From Acidimicrobiaceae bacterium (GTDB lineage Bacteria; Actinomycetota; Acidimicrobiia; Acidimicrobiales; RAAP-2): a stretch of DNA of 60,184 nucleotides. Where the stretch lies: assembly GCA_003162395.1 (NCBI GenBank), contig PMON01000032.1:1-60184 (forward strand), written 5' to 3'. The first letter of the stretch is position 1, and each line of letters starts with the position of its first letter. The notes beneath the pieces were generated by a model. The model saw nothing but the letters and a program-made list of their open reading frames with translations, did not search any database and had not been told where the DNA came from. Made by a program: the position numbers and the translations under genes. Positions 19,525 to 28,334 of the stretch are shown here, in pieces.

Positions 19525-20058
19525 TCAGATCGAGTACTCCCATCCTTCCTGCCACGAGAACTCCTCGACGGCCAGTTCCTCAAGTTGACGGCCGTTGATG
19601 AAGTGATCCAGCCCCCAACGCGTCGCGACGTGACCGATGACGACGACGTGGCAACCGGCCCACCTCGTCGGTAGATCGTGGAGTAAACCGCCAACCCGCT
19701 CGATGGCCTGAGTCCAGCTCTCGCCACCGGGATAGGGGGTAGACAGGTGCTCGTGGAGCGGGTCGATTACCTGGCTCCTTGGTGCACGGTTCAGCTCGCC
19801 ATAGTCACATTCTCGTAGCCGCCAGTCGTGCAGAACCGGAATCGTCGTGGACTGGAAGGCCAAAGCCGCGGTCTCGACCGCCCGGGCGAGATCGGATGTG
19901 AACACGGCGTCGACCGAGTCGTTCCCCCGTCGCTCGCCCAGGAGGCGAGCCTGGTCCCGTCCAGCGCTCGACAACTCGCCCGGCAACCAGCCCGTGGCCA
20001 ACCCAGCTTCATTGTCCGTGGTTGTCGAGTGAGTCTCAAAGGTGATGCGAACGGTCAT
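19525..20058 (-). CDS. histidine phosphatase superfamily protein (RHG motif variant)
   Basis: The 177-residue protein resembles phosphoglycerate-mutase-like phosphatases. The usual R-H-G triad is T-H-S here (TFETHSTTTDNEAG), keeping the phosphorylated His but not the Arg. This variant is typical of a recognised actinobacterial/proteobacterial subgroup with ATGWLPGELSSAGRDQAR. VFTSDLARAVETA, REC-YGELN and the second His in VVVIGHVATRWGLDH are conserved. It should hydrolyse a phosphomonoester in the cytosol; the substrate is unknown. It starts at an ATG and is transcribed toward the SRPBCC gene. Confidence 0.88.
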   Translation of the reverse strand: MTVRITFETHSTTTDNEAGLATGWLPGELSSAGRDQARLLGERRGNDSVDAVFTSDLARAVETAALAFQSTTIPVLHDWRLRECDYGELNRAPRSQVIDPLHEHLSTPYPGGESWTQAIERVGGLLHDLPTRWAGCHVVVIGHVATRWGLDHFINGRQLEELAVEEFSWQEGWEYSI

Positions 20059-20126
20059 CGTTGGTGGAACCTAATGCGCGACCTGTTGCTCGAGGGTGCC
20101 CCGAACACCGGGACGTGGACGTTGCC

Positions 20127-20381
20127 TTAAGAGTCGTCGCCCCGCTTCGGCGATCGGAACACAAGAACAGACGATCCGGCCCAGATCGCAATCAGGGCGA
20201 GCCAGATCAGGAGGCGTACCCAGAGGTGCAGTGCGTTCACGGCTGGTGGAATGGGCGCGTAGCCCGTCCACCCAGTGAAGGAGTGTGAGCCCCACGTCAT
20301 GGCCCATAGGCCGCATACGTAGAGAGCAGCTCCGAGACCAATCACGCTGACGATCCGTTGCGGCAGGTTGAGACGAGGCAT
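20127..20381 (-). CDS. small membrane protein with two transmembrane helices
   Basis: The product has 84 residues from the ATG at 20381; the frame extends 16 codons further to a TTG. Two hydrophobic segments, IVSVIGLGAALYVCGLWAM and LWVRLLIWLALIAIWAGSSV, are separated by a short polar loop (SHSFTGWTGYAPIPP). A charged tail (RSPKRGDDS) follows. It is an inner-membrane protein of unknown function and I recognise no family. It lies 68 nt upstream of the phosphatase gene on the same strand, so the two may be one transcript. Confidence 0.6.
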   Translation of the reverse strand: MPRLNLPQRIVSVIGLGAALYVCGLWAMTWGSHSFTGWTGYAPIPPAVNALHLWVRLLIWLALIAIWAGSSVLVFRSPKRGDDS

Positions 20382-20557
20382 CTGGGGCAATTCTTTCAGA
20401 ACGTCGCGCGGAGAGACGCTCCCCCACAAACAATCGCTGCCGGGCCCGGGTCACGGAGTGCGACCCCAAAGGCGGCACCTCTCGGGCATGGCGACACCCG
20501 AGGCGGGCTACTTACACTTGCTCCCAGGCACTGTCACGCGGGCGACTGAGGAGCGGC

Positions 20558-21118
20558 ATGGCGAAGTTGATCTACGTGGCCAATGTGTCCCTTGACGGAT
20601 ACATCGAGGACGCGCACGGCAGGTTCGAATGGACCGCGCCCATCGACGAGGTCTTCGACTTCATCACGGACGTTGTGCGCCCTGTGGGTACCTATCTCTA
20701 TGGACGGCGCCTGTACGAGACGATGGCCCTTTGGGAGGCCGACCCCACCTTGGCTGCCCAGTCGGATCTCATGGCCGACTTCGCGAACCTCTGGCAAGCG
20801 GCCGACAAGATCGTCTACTCCACAACGCTGCCCGAGGTCTCGACCACCAGAACGCGCCTCGAGCGCAGCTTCGACCCCGACTCGGTCCGCGAGATGAAGG
20901 CGTCCGCTGCGAGCGACTTGACTATCGGCGGGTCAACCCTCGCAGCGCACGCTTTCGACGCCGGTCTGGTCGATGAGTGCCAGCTCATCATCTACCCGGT
21001 GCTCGTCGGTGAAGGTAAGCCCGCATTCCTCAGCGACGCCCGCGTCCAGTTGGACCTGCTGGAGGAGCACCGGTTTGGCAATGGTGTCGTGAACCTCCGC
21101 TACCGCATCCAGAGTTGA
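20558..21118 (+). CDS. RibD C-terminal/dihydrofolate-reductase-like protein 1
   Basis: The protein has 186 residues from an ATG with GAGGAG 5 nt upstream. KLIYVANVSLDGYIED is the N-terminal strand of the DHFR-like RibD_C fold. TYLYGRRLYETM holds the pyridine-nucleotide helix, and SDLTIGGSTLAAHAFDAGLV and DECQLIIYPVLVGEGKPAFL are the conserved NADPH and C-terminal motifs. Family members are NADPH-dependent reductases with mostly unknown substrates; they are not the biosynthetic RibD or FolA of the cell. A paralogue follows at 21356, 237 nt downstream and on the same strand. Confidence 0.9.
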   Translation: MAKLIYVANVSLDGYIEDAHGRFEWTAPIDEVFDFITDVVRPVGTYLYGRRLYETMALWEADPTLAAQSDLMADFANLWQAADKIVYSTTLPEVSTTRTRLERSFDPDSVREMKASAASDLTIGGSTLAAHAFDAGLVDECQLIIYPVLVGEGKPAFLSDARVQLDLLEEHRFGNGVVNLRYRIQS

Positions 21119-21355
21119 CCCTCCGGCCGGAGGCGCACCAGTCGCCGTCGCTTCGACGATCCAAACTGGGACAGCGTCTGAGGCGACCGATGCTGGAAGG
21201 GGCGGAGCTGGCCGAGCACGTGGGCATGTTCCGAGCGTCGTCCCAAGGTGACCCCTCCCTGCCGGGATGGAGTTGCATTTCCATAGAAGCTGCCAGTACG
21301 AGCCGTCGTGAGACCATAAGTCTTTGAGCCTCACCAAGAACAAGGAGGTGATGTC

Positions 21356-21892
21356 GTGCGCAAGGTAGTTGCCTACGAGTTGTTGTCGCTCGACGGCGTG
21401 GCAGAGCAACCGGACAAATTCGTCACCGACTGGGACGAAGAGATGGATGAGAACCTCGGTCGCGTTATCGCCACCCAGGACACCGTGCTCCTTGGTCGCC
21501 GGACCTACGACGACTGGGCCGAATTCTGGCCGACCAGTGGCATCGAGCCGTTCGCCAGTTTCATCAACAGTGTTGAGAAGTTCGTGGCGACCTCGACGAC
21601 ACTCGGACGAACGTGGGCGAACACCACCGTCATCGATGGCGGCCTTCGCGAGTTCGTCACCGAGCTGAAGCGGCAGTCTGGTGGTGATATCGGGGTGCAC
21701 GGGAGTATCGCACTGACACAATCGCTGCTCGAAGGGGGCCTGGTCGACGAACTGCGGCTGGTCATCGCCCCGGCCTTGCACCTGCACGGCCGCAAGCTCT
21801 TCGAAGGGGGATTATCGAGACGGTTGACGCTGACCCGCCACGTCGCATCTCCGGCCAGTTACCTTCTGCTCGACTACCAAGTCGGAAGCTGA
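21356..21892 (+). CDS. RibD C-terminal/dihydrofolate-reductase-like protein 2
   Basis: This 178-residue paralogue starts at a GTG preceded by AAGGAGGTGATG, one of the best Shine-Dalgarno sequences in the window. Features are KVVAYELLSLDGVAEQPDKF, VLLGRRTYDDWAEFW, GDIGVHGSIALTQSLLEGGL and VDELRLVIAPALHLHGRKLF. The NADPH-binding G-S in VHGSIALT and the LLGRRTY helix are intact. It is a predicted cytosolic NADPH reductase with unknown substrate. It shares only the fold pattern with the gene at 20558, so the pair is not a recent duplication. Confidence 0.9.
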   Translation: MRKVVAYELLSLDGVAEQPDKFVTDWDEEMDENLGRVIATQDTVLLGRRTYDDWAEFWPTSGIEPFASFINSVEKFVATSTTLGRTWANTTVIDGGLREFVTELKRQSGGDIGVHGSIALTQSLLEGGLVDELRLVIAPALHLHGRKLFEGGLSRRLTLTRHVASPASYLLLDYQVGS

Positions 21893-22012
21893 GTTCGGGG
21901 CGCTCTCCGAAGCGGGATGTGGCGACCGTCCGAAAGTGTCGATCTCAACCGGGACGCCGAGTGCCGGGTCGAGGACCCAGCCGGAGGCGCCCCGCTTGGG
22001 CGTCTCGCCGGA

Positions 22013-22465
22013 CTACGACTTTGGATCGGGTCCGTCGGATTTCTGCGTCGGCCCAAATCGCTCAGCGACGATCGCGGCGAGCGCGGCTTGCGAAGGGTGC
22101 CCCCAGCCAACGCAGAACGGATGGCCGGCCGGGTCGGCATACACCTGATGTCCCTCCTCGGCGTCGAGGTCGGGCGCCGAGTGGAGTAGGCGGGCGCCGA
22201 GCTCAATCGCCTCATCGTGGGCGCGCCGCGGGTCATCCACGTGGAGATCGAGGTGCACCTGCTGTTGTTGGGCCCCGTCGGGCCATTCGGGTGCCACGTG
22301 GTTCGGAGCCAGCTGCACGCCGACGCGCCACTCTCCGGCTGCGTCGAGGACGCTGTGCCAATCGTCGTCCCTGACGACGCTCCCACCGAGGATCTTGGCC
22401 CAGAACGCGCTCTCGGCCTCCAGGTCGGCGGTGTCGAACACGATGACGTGTCGGACCATCTCCAT
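22013..22465 (-). CDS. VOC-family protein (glyoxalase-like)
   Basis: The protein has 150 residues. MVRHVIVFDTADLEAESAFW starts the first module (dimetal-type VOC with a His near the N-terminus), followed by AKILGGSVVRDDDWHSVLD. The second module has VHLDLHVDDPRRAHDEAIEL and HQVYADPAGHPFCVGW. The D-P-A-G-H-P-F-C ending is that of the actinobacterial glyoxalase-like group, with Cys in place of the metal-ligand Glu. Function is unknown. It is convergent with the DHFR-like gene at 21356 and 186 nt downstream of the SDR gene on the same strand. Confidence 0.88.
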   Translation of the reverse strand: MEMVRHVIVFDTADLEAESAFWAKILGGSVVRDDDWHSVLDAAGEWRVGVQLAPNHVAPEWPDGAQQQQVHLDLHVDDPRRAHDEAIELGARLLHSAPDLDAEEGHQVYADPAGHPFCVGWGHPSQAALAAIVAERFGPTQKSDGPDPKS

Positions 22466-22651
22466 GGTCGGAACTCTACGAGGAGGTCGAGACGCCGGTC
22501 ACGAGCGCTGCTCGGTTGACGCCGCACGTGAGCGTCCCACCGCCGGCTGTGGGTCACGGGCTGCTTGCAGGAGTTGCCCGCCCCCGACCGCACATCCGGG
22601 ATGGTCAGTACCACGTTGAGCTGATGCGAATTCACGCAGGCTCCGGGATAG

Positions 22652-23440
22652 CTACAGCCAACGCGCCAGAAGACCCCCGTCGACATCAATGCAGGTGCCA
22701 GTGATGTAGGAAGCTTCGGGTGAACAGAGCCAAAGGATTGCCGCGGCAGCCTCTTCGGGTCGGCCGATCCTCTTGAGCATTGTTGCCGCTGCGCCGGGTG
22801 CAAGAACCTCTTCGGGGTGCTCTCCCGTATTCCACGCAGAATGGAGCATTGGCGTGTCGAAGAGTCCTGCACGAAGCGCAAGCACGCGAATCCCGCAGGG
22901 CGCCAACTCCTCGGCGGCACCTCTCGTGAGTCCTTCCAAGCCCGCCTTGCTGGCTGAGTAATCCGAGGGACCACCCACCATTGCGCTGACGGACGACACG
23001 TGGACGATGACTCCGCCGCCGGACTCACGCATCGCAAGGGCTGCAGATCTGGTGACCAACCACGCACCACGAAGGTTCGTGGCGATCGCCCGGTCGAAAT
23101 CCTCCACCCGCAATTCGAGGATGGCACCTCCAGGTTGTAGAGCGGCGCAATTCACCGTCGCGTCGACCCGAGCGAACTCCTGCGTCGTACGGTCCATCAA
23201 TCGATGGACGTCGTCTTCAGAACTCACGTCGCACGTGACCGCGAGCGACACCCCGCCACGAGCACGAATGAGGTTGGCCACCTCCGATAGTGGTTCTTCG
23301 CGCCGCCCGGCCACCACGACGGCGTACCCGCGTTGGGCAAATGCCAATGCGGTGGCTCGGCCAATGCCCGAGCCGCCGCCGGTGACCACGGCGACCGACG
23401 TCCACGGATGGGCTGGTTCTGTCATCTCTGCATCTTTCAT
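22652..23440 (-). CDS. SDR-family NAD(P)-dependent oxidoreductase
   Basis: This 262-residue classical short-chain dehydrogenase uses the ATG at 23440; a longer frame to 23509 and a nearer ATG at 23425 are alternatives. TGGGSGIGRA binds the cofactor. Arg-Arg after VVVAGRREE suggests NADP. N-C-A-A in the NAG position, the catalytic Ser (VHVSSVSAMVGG), Tyr and Lys (SDYSASKAGLEGL) and the C-terminal TGTCIDVDGGLLA are all present. Unlike the SDR at 6883, the active site is complete. It reduces or oxidises an unknown alcohol/ketone. It is probably transcribed alone or with the downstream VOC gene. Confidence 0.92.
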   Translation of the reverse strand: MKDAEMTEPAHPWTSVAVVTGGGSGIGRATALAFAQRGYAVVVAGRREEPLSEVANLIRARGGVSLAVTCDVSSEDDVHRLMDRTTQEFARVDATVNCAALQPGGAILELRVEDFDRAIATNLRGAWLVTRSAALAMRESGGGVIVHVSSVSAMVGGPSDYSASKAGLEGLTRGAAEELAPCGIRVLALRAGLFDTPMLHSAWNTGEHPEEVLAPGAAATMLKRIGRPEEAAAAILWLCSPEASYITGTCIDVDGGLLARWL

Positions 23441-23621
23441 TTCTTGCCGCGCCGCAGCTCGACGATGACCCGCAAGGTAATCGACATTGACGGAATGGAT
23501 CACACGCATTCGCCATGCCCCTCCCCGTTTTGGCGCGGCAGTATCGGTCTACGGAAGTTGGGCGTCCCGGAGGTGTGCAGCACCTCACACACGTTCCAAA
23601 GTCTGTGAGTCTTTAATCATC

Positions 23622-23902
23622 ATGCGGAGCACCTTCCGAGTCACTGCCTCGACCAAGGACATGCGAAGTGTCCCATGGCCCTTCGGCCTCATCGACGTGA
23701 GCGCGACTGACCTGCTCATTCATTCGAGGCATTGGTCGTGGTGGGCGCCAAACCGTCAAATCTCAAAGGAGTCAATCCGGACCATTCGTGTGAGGAGGGC
23801 TTCGGCGGAGTGTTGACCGTCCGAATCGAAGTACGAGGCGCTCAAGGCGCCTCGCTCGTGATATCGACCTTCACGAAGTCATTTGAGGCCGCGCTGTGGT
23901 GA
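23622..23902 (+). pseudogene. PH-like-fold small protein, frameshifted at a G-run
   Basis: From the ATG at 23622 the frame reads MRSTFRVTASTKDMRSVPWP, then FGLIDVSATDLLIHSRHWSW and ISKESIRTIRVRR. This is the strand order of small PH-like proteins that lie near the actinobacterial membrane. At GGG 23797-23799 the frame is lost and stops at 23815. One frame over, GVLTVRIEVRGAQGASLVIS then TFTKSFEAALW completes the fold to 23902. Adding one G restores ...IRVRRGFGGVLTVRIE. The product would be 93 residues. Function is unknown. Confidence 0.5.
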
Positions 23903-23928
23903 CCTAGGTATCCCTGCCGGGATCGGGC

Positions 23929-24204
23929 GTGCTCATCACGAAGTCGATTCCGCATCTTCCCGACGAAGTCGACCACGATCTGCGGCAGGGAGCCATTGGA
24001 ACATCGCTCGAGTCTCTTCGTCGAAGTCCAGCCTGCGCTGACGTCGGCTTCTGGATCGGGGCGCTGGCCGACCGCTTCTATGACCTCAAGCACACTGGCA
24101 TCACGACGCTGGCAGCATTGGCTGAAGATGGACGACGCCGCTCATCGGGTACAGTCCGGGCCCTGCTGGCGCGCGAGACGTACCGCACTGAGGGAGCGAC
24201 CTAA
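23929..24204 (+). CDS. hypothetical small protein
   Basis: The frame has 91 codons from a GTG. The second half (GFWIGALADRFYDLKHTGIT, then TLAALAEDGRRRSS) is plausible helical sequence; the first half has no clear features. Its TAA overlaps the ATG of the next small frame (TAATG at 24202-24206), an arrangement typical of translational coupling and the main reason to list it. A minus-strand frame (23842-24093) competes. No family is recognised. Confidence 0.3.
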   Translation: MLITKSIPHLPDEVDHDLRQGAIGTSLESLRRSPACADVGFWIGALADRFYDLKHTGITTLAALAEDGRRRSSGTVRALLARETYRTEGAT

Positions 24205-24362
24205 TGAGTAAGGCTCTTAACGAGGGGCGCGGTGTTCGCGCGTTGGCGGCATCACGGGTGATGCGTGCGATCGGATCTGCAGCATTGGTCACGACGATGG
24301 CAGCCGAACGTCCGTGTCGTGAGGATCGGTCCCCTGGCCCGAGGCAGACATCATCGGCGTGA
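24204..24362 (+). CDS. short signal-peptide-like open frame
   Basis: The frame has 52 codons starting inside the previous stop codon. MSKALNEGRGVRALAASRVM then RAIGSAALVTTMAAE has the charge and hydrophobic pattern of an export signal, but the frame turns polar (RPCREDRSPGPRQTSSA) and stops. It may be the truncated beginning of a secreted protein. It ends 128 nt before the propeller gene at 24491. Confidence 0.25.
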   Translation: MSKALNEGRGVRALAASRVMRAIGSAALVTTMAAERPCREDRSPGPRQTSSA

Positions 24363-24490
24363 TCTGGTTGAGCTGCTCAGGCAACGATCTGTCGTCGTTG
24401 ACAAACCTCCAGCCGAGAGATCCAACTCTCATTCTCGGTGATAGAAATGCCAGCGAAGTCCCTATCGAGCCGGGGTAGCGGGGTGGCGGA

Positions 24491-26572
24491 ATGGACGGTG
24501 GAGTCTCGCTTTTGCACCTGTCGAGATCCCTTACTGCACGGCTGACGTGCGTCCTCTTCTCACTGTCAGCCCTTGTCCTCCTTGGTGGGTTCGCACCATC
24601 GCCGGCGGTGGCCGGAGCCAGGTCGGAGACTTGGAGCGTCAGCACGTCGTACCCAGCCGTGGCACGCGTTCTCAATGGCATTGCCTGTAGATCGTCGACG
24701 ACCTGTGAGGCGGTCGGCAGCAGCAGCGGCGGCACTGGCGTCGGCCTCGTCCTTGGCACGACCAACGGCGGGACAACCTGGAAGTCCCAGCGAATCCCGA
24801 ATGGGATCTCCGCCGTCAACAGCATCGCGTGTCCGTTGGCGACGGCCTGCGAGGCAGTCGGCCAGAGCCCCGGGCACATCGTCGTCGTCATCGGCACGAC
24901 CAACGGCGGGACAGCCTGGAAGTCCCAGCGAATCCCGAACGGGATCTCCTCGGTCTATGGCATCACCTGCAGATCGGCGACGATCTGCGAGGCAGTTGGC
25001 CAAAGCTCCACTGCCGGCGTCGTCATCGGCACGACGAACGGCGGGACGACCTGGAAGAGGCAGAGCGTCCCAAGTGGGGTCAATTCTCTATTCGGCATCG
25101 CCTGTGCGTCTTCGGCGACCTGCGAGGCAGTCGGAAAACGCACCACCGGCGCCGGCGCCGCCATCGGCACGACCAACGGCGGAGTCACGTGGAAGTCCGA
25201 GAGCATCCCGAGTGGTGTCTCCTCCTTGTCCGGCATCGCCTGTGCGTCTTCGGCGACCTGCGAGGCAGTTGGCGAAACTATCGGCGAAGGTGTCGCTCTT
25301 GGCACGACCAACGGTGGCAGGACCTGGAAGTCCCAGAGCATCCCACCCACGTCCGCTCTCCTCGGAGGCGTCGCCTGCGCGTCCGTGACCTACTGCGAGG
25401 CGGTTGGCGTGAACGCCGCCTTCAGCAACGGTGTCGCTCTCGGCACGACCAACGGTGGCAGGACCTGGAAGTCCCAGAGCATCCCGAACGGGTTCTTCCC
25501 TCTCAACGGCATTGCCTGCGCGTCGGCGAGTATCTGCGACGCGGTCGGCTACAGCTCCACCAGCGGCGTTGTCCTAAGAACGAACACCCGAGGGACGCCA
25601 TGGACGTTCCAGCGCATCCCAACCGGAGTCGCCAATCTCAACGGCATTGCCTGCGTGTCGTCGGCCACCTGCGAGGCCGCTGGTGACGCCTCCTCCGGCA
25701 CCGGTGCCCTAGTCGGAACGAACAACGGTGGCACGACCTGGACGACCCAGCGCATCCCGAGCGGGTTCTCCTCGCTCTCTTTCACCGGCATTGCTTGCGC
25801 GTCGGCGAAGATCTGCGAGGCGGTCGGCAACAGCAGCACCGGCAACACAGGTGTGGTTCTCGGCACGACCAACGGCGGGACAACCTGGAAGACTCAGGGC
25901 ATCCCGTTCGGCATCTCGGTTCTCGCCGGCATCGCTTGCGCGTCAGCGACTCATTGCGAGTCGGTCGGCTCCAACTCCGCAGGTGCCGGTGTGGCACTCG
26001 GCACGACCAATGGCGGGACAACCTGGAACGCCCAGAGCATCCCTGACGGGATCGTCTCCCTCAACGGCATTGCCTGTCCGTCGCCAGTCACCTGCGAGGC
26101 GGTCGGCTATGGGGCTCCGCAAGGCGGTGTGGTTCTCGGCACGACCAACGGCGGGACAACCTGGAATGCCCAGAGCATCCCGAAGGGAGTCGCCCAACTC
26201 CACGGCGTCGCCTGCGTGGTGGCGACCTGCGAGGCGGTCGGCTTCGGGCCAGGTGGCGGCGCTGGGATCGCCCTCGGCACGACCAACCGCGGGACCACCT
26301 GGAAGACCCAGCACATCCCAAAGGGCGTCTCCTCTCTCTTCGGCATCGGGTGCGCGTCGACGAAGATCTGCGAGGCGGTTGGCCAAACGGGTGCGTATCC
26401 CAACTTTGCAGCTGCAGTTCTTGGCACGACCACCGGTGGGACAACCTGGGCAAGACAGAGCATCCCGATCGAGGTTGCCGCTCTCAACGGTATCGGCTGC
26501 GTGGCGACGGGCACATGTTGGGCGGCCGGAGCCAACACCGCCGGCAGCGGCCTCGTACTGATCTACCACTAG
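24491..26572 (+). CDS. secreted Cys-pair beta-propeller protein, 14 repeats
   Basis: The protein has 693 residues. A signal peptide (hydrophobic SLSALVLLGGFAPSPAVAGA) is followed by 14 repeats of about 45 residues. Each carries a strand such as VVLGTTNGGTTWKSQSIP and a block like LNGIACASSATCEAVG with two Cys eight residues apart. The TTNGG-TW element is that of BNR/YCF48-type propeller blades, and 14 blades would make two seven-bladed propellers side by side. The paired Cys probably form a disulfide in each blade, consistent with an exported protein. No catalytic domain is present, so a binding or surface role is inferred. DNA repeats make this region prone to recombination. It shares its blade type with the proteins at 36884, 39385 and 42379. 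Confidence 0.88.
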   Translation: MDGGVSLLHLSRSLTARLTCVLFSLSALVLLGGFAPSPAVAGARSETWSVSTSYPAVARVLNGIACRSSTTCEAVGSSSGGTGVGLVLGTTNGGTTWKSQRIPNGISAVNSIACPLATACEAVGQSPGHIVVVIGTTNGGTAWKSQRIPNGISSVYGITCRSATICEAVGQSSTAGVVIGTTNGGTTWKRQSVPSGVNSLFGIACASSATCEAVGKRTTGAGAAIGTTNGGVTWKSESIPSGVSSLSGIACASSATCEAVGETIGEGVALGTTNGGRTWKSQSIPPTSALLGGVACASVTYCEAVGVNAAFSNGVALGTTNGGRTWKSQSIPNGFFPLNGIACASASICDAVGYSSTSGVVLRTNTRGTPWTFQRIPTGVANLNGIACVSSATCEAAGDASSGTGALVGTNNGGTTWTTQRIPSGFSSLSFTGIACASAKICEAVGNSSTGNTGVVLGTTNGGTTWKTQGIPFGISVLAGIACASATHCESVGSNSAGAGVALGTTNGGTTWNAQSIPDGIVSLNGIACPSPVTCEAVGYGAPQGGVVLGTTNGGTTWNAQSIPKGVAQLHGVACVVATCEAVGFGPGGGAGIALGTTNRGTTWKTQHIPKGVSSLFGIGCASTKICEAVGQTGAYPNFAAAVLGTTTGGTTWARQSIPIEVAALNGIGCVATGTCWAAGANTAGSGLVLIYH

Positions 26573-26605
26573 CTACGGAGGGTGGCCCGCTCCACAGCGG
26601 CACGA

Positions 26606-26624
26606 TCGAACATCTGTCGAACAT
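26606..26624 (+). repeat. GAACAT direct repeat (11-nt phase), site 2
   Basis: TCGAACATCTGTCGAACAT is identical to 14438-14456. It lies 114 nt before tRNA-Ala repeat D. A third, weaker site (GAACATTTCGGGCACAT, 26819-26835) lies on the other side of repeat D. Confidence 0.5.
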
Positions 26625-26719
26625 CCGCTGCCGTCCGGTGCCAATCGCCACTTTTCGCCAACCTCCTTTGATCAGGCGAAGTCGCTCGCCATCGTTCGCC
26701 ACCGTGCAGGTCGGGCGTC

Positions 26720-26764
26720 TTTGCAAGCAGGGGGTCGTGGGTTCGAGTTCCATCGTCTCCACCC
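26720..26764 (+). repeat. tRNA-Ala(UGC) 3'-half repeat, copy D
   Basis: TTTGCAAGCAGGGGGTCGTG then GGTTCGAGTTCCATCGTC and TCCACCC. There is one T-stem change (GTTCC for GTCCC) and no tandem duplication of the end. ATCAGGC lies 49 nt upstream, as in copies C and E. The surrounding 26573-27016 holds no supported gene. Confidence 0.75.
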
Positions 26765-27016
26765 GTGTGACCAGGTGCGACGCAATCATGTGCAGGCCTT
26801 GCCAGTCAGTTGAAATGGGAACATTTCGGGCACATGCTCTGACGCGGCATCGCCGTACTTGGCGAGTTTCGGACAATCGGCGCGGCGTTGATCAGGCACT
26901 TTGCAGCCCTCGAGGTCAAGTCCAATCCGACTCATTGCCGGGAGAGCGGTGCGGTCGAGAATCTCGCACTCAACGTGGAATCGCCACTCGGACGGCACGT
27001 GCAAGGGTCTGATCTT

Positions 27017-28075
27017 GTGACTGAGAGTCGTAGAAGCGTCGCGGTGCTCTGGAGAGGCCATCCAGAGAGGGCTCGAGGCAAGCCGGATGCGCAGCTTCGA
27101 CCTCCTGCAGTTCTCGATGCCTTGGCTCAGGCTGGATTCGTCGTACACGCAGTGTCATTCGCCGAGGACGACGCCGTCCGCATTCTCGATTCCTTGGACA
27201 AGATGAACGCCATCTTGGTGTGGGTGGATCCGATCAGCGACGGAAGGGATCGGAGCATCCTTGACGACATGCTTCGTGATGTCGCTAAGCGCGGCACCCT
27301 CGTGTTCACGCACCCCGACACCATCCTCAAAATGGGGACCAAGGACGTTCTCTACGACACTCGGGCACTGAGTTGGAGTCTTGACACCGACCGCTATGAG
27401 ACGCTCGATGCATTCACCGAGCGCTTTCCGTCGAAGCTCGCCGTTGGCTCCCCGCGTGTCTTGAAGCAGCATCGAAGCAACGGCGGAATTGGCGTCTGGA
27501 AGGTAGAGGCACTCCGGGCAGCGACAGGTAGTCAGGACATTCGTATCCAGCACGCCGCTCCGCGAGATGGCACGACCGAAGATCTGACCATCGAGGAGTT
27601 CGTGGGACGCATGGCGCAGTACTTCGGTGATGGAGGGCATCTGATCGACCAGGCCTTCGCGACAAGGGTCTCGGAGGGCATGGTGCGTGCGTACCTCGTC
27701 AAGGGAGTCGTTGTCGGCTTTGCGCGCCAATATGCAGATCGAGGTGACGCAGAGCGACCGGCCGTTCCCGCTGAGCGGGTGTTCGGCATACCGGCTGCGA
27801 AGACAATGCGAGACGCTGGCGATGACGAGTTTGCAGTTCTTCGACAGAAACTGGAAACAGAGTGGGTGCCTGGCCTGCAGGGATTGCTCGATGTCTCGGA
27901 CGAGGAGCTCCCGCTGCTGTGGGACGCAGACTTCCTCTTCGGACCTGCTGACGAAACCGGGCGGGATACCTACGCGCTTTGCGAGATCAACGTGAGTTGT
28001 GTCTCGCCCTTCCCGCCCGCGGCGCCTCGGGAGGTCTCCGAGGAACTTTCACGGCAACTCGATGCCGCCATCTGA
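27017..28075 (+). CDS. Cj0069-family protein, ATP-grasp-like
   Basis: The protein has 352 residues from the GTG at 27017, with CAAGGG about 10 nt upstream. The frame stays open back to a TTG at 26888, but that part overlaps repeat sequence. Sequence such as SVAVLWRGHPERARGKPDAQ, GTLVFTHPDTILKMGTKDVL, PRVLKQHRSNGGIGVWKV and CEINVSCVSPFPPAAPREV follows the plan of the Cj0069 family. That plan resembles glutathione-synthetase/ATP-grasp proteins: a Lys-containing strand for ATP and an E-I-N metal-site motif near the end. An ATP-dependent carboxylate ligation is the inferred reaction; no substrate is known. It is cytosolic and a single gene between repeat D and CorA. Confidence 0.75.
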   Translation: MTESRRSVAVLWRGHPERARGKPDAQLRPPAVLDALAQAGFVVHAVSFAEDDAVRILDSLDKMNAILVWVDPISDGRDRSILDDMLRDVAKRGTLVFTHPDTILKMGTKDVLYDTRALSWSLDTDRYETLDAFTERFPSKLAVGSPRVLKQHRSNGGIGVWKVEALRAATGSQDIRIQHAAPRDGTTEDLTIEEFVGRMAQYFGDGGHLIDQAFATRVSEGMVRAYLVKGVVVGFARQYADRGDAERPAVPAERVFGIPAAKTMRDAGDDEFAVLRQKLETEWVPGLQGLLDVSDEELPLLWDADFLFGPADETGRDTYALCEINVSCVSPFPPAAPREVSEELSRQLDAAI

Positions 28076-28334
28076 CATCCAGCCGGTTCCGCGTCGTCCC
28101 CGGAGACGCCTTCAGCCGAGCTGACAAGTTCGGATGCATGCCCGGTGATGAGCGCTCGACAGCGGTCTGGGGAACTCGCCGAACCTCGCTTGAGTTCGGT
28201 CGCACCATCGTCTCAACCAAGTTCGAATCCACGCGATTCCGAAGCATGCCTTCGTCTCGGCACACCTCAGGCCCTCGCTGCCATCGACTCTGAGGCCGCG
28301 AGCGGGTTGGAGGCCAACCATTTCCGCGACGAGG

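Noticed and set aside
20933-23127. Long minus-strand frames opposite the DHFR-like and VOC genes
   Set aside because: They are antisense shadows. The plus-strand DHFR-like proteins and the minus-strand VOC protein in its proper frame carry the conserved motifs.
23842-24093. Minus-strand 83-codon frame
   Set aside because: It overlaps both the PH-like gene end and the coupled plus-strand frames. No family match could be made, so it was not preferred.
14438-26624. GAACAT pairs as SOS/LexA boxes
   Set aside because: Actinobacterial LexA boxes are inverted (GAAC...GTTC). These are direct repeats with 11-nt phase and are not next to DNA-repair genes.
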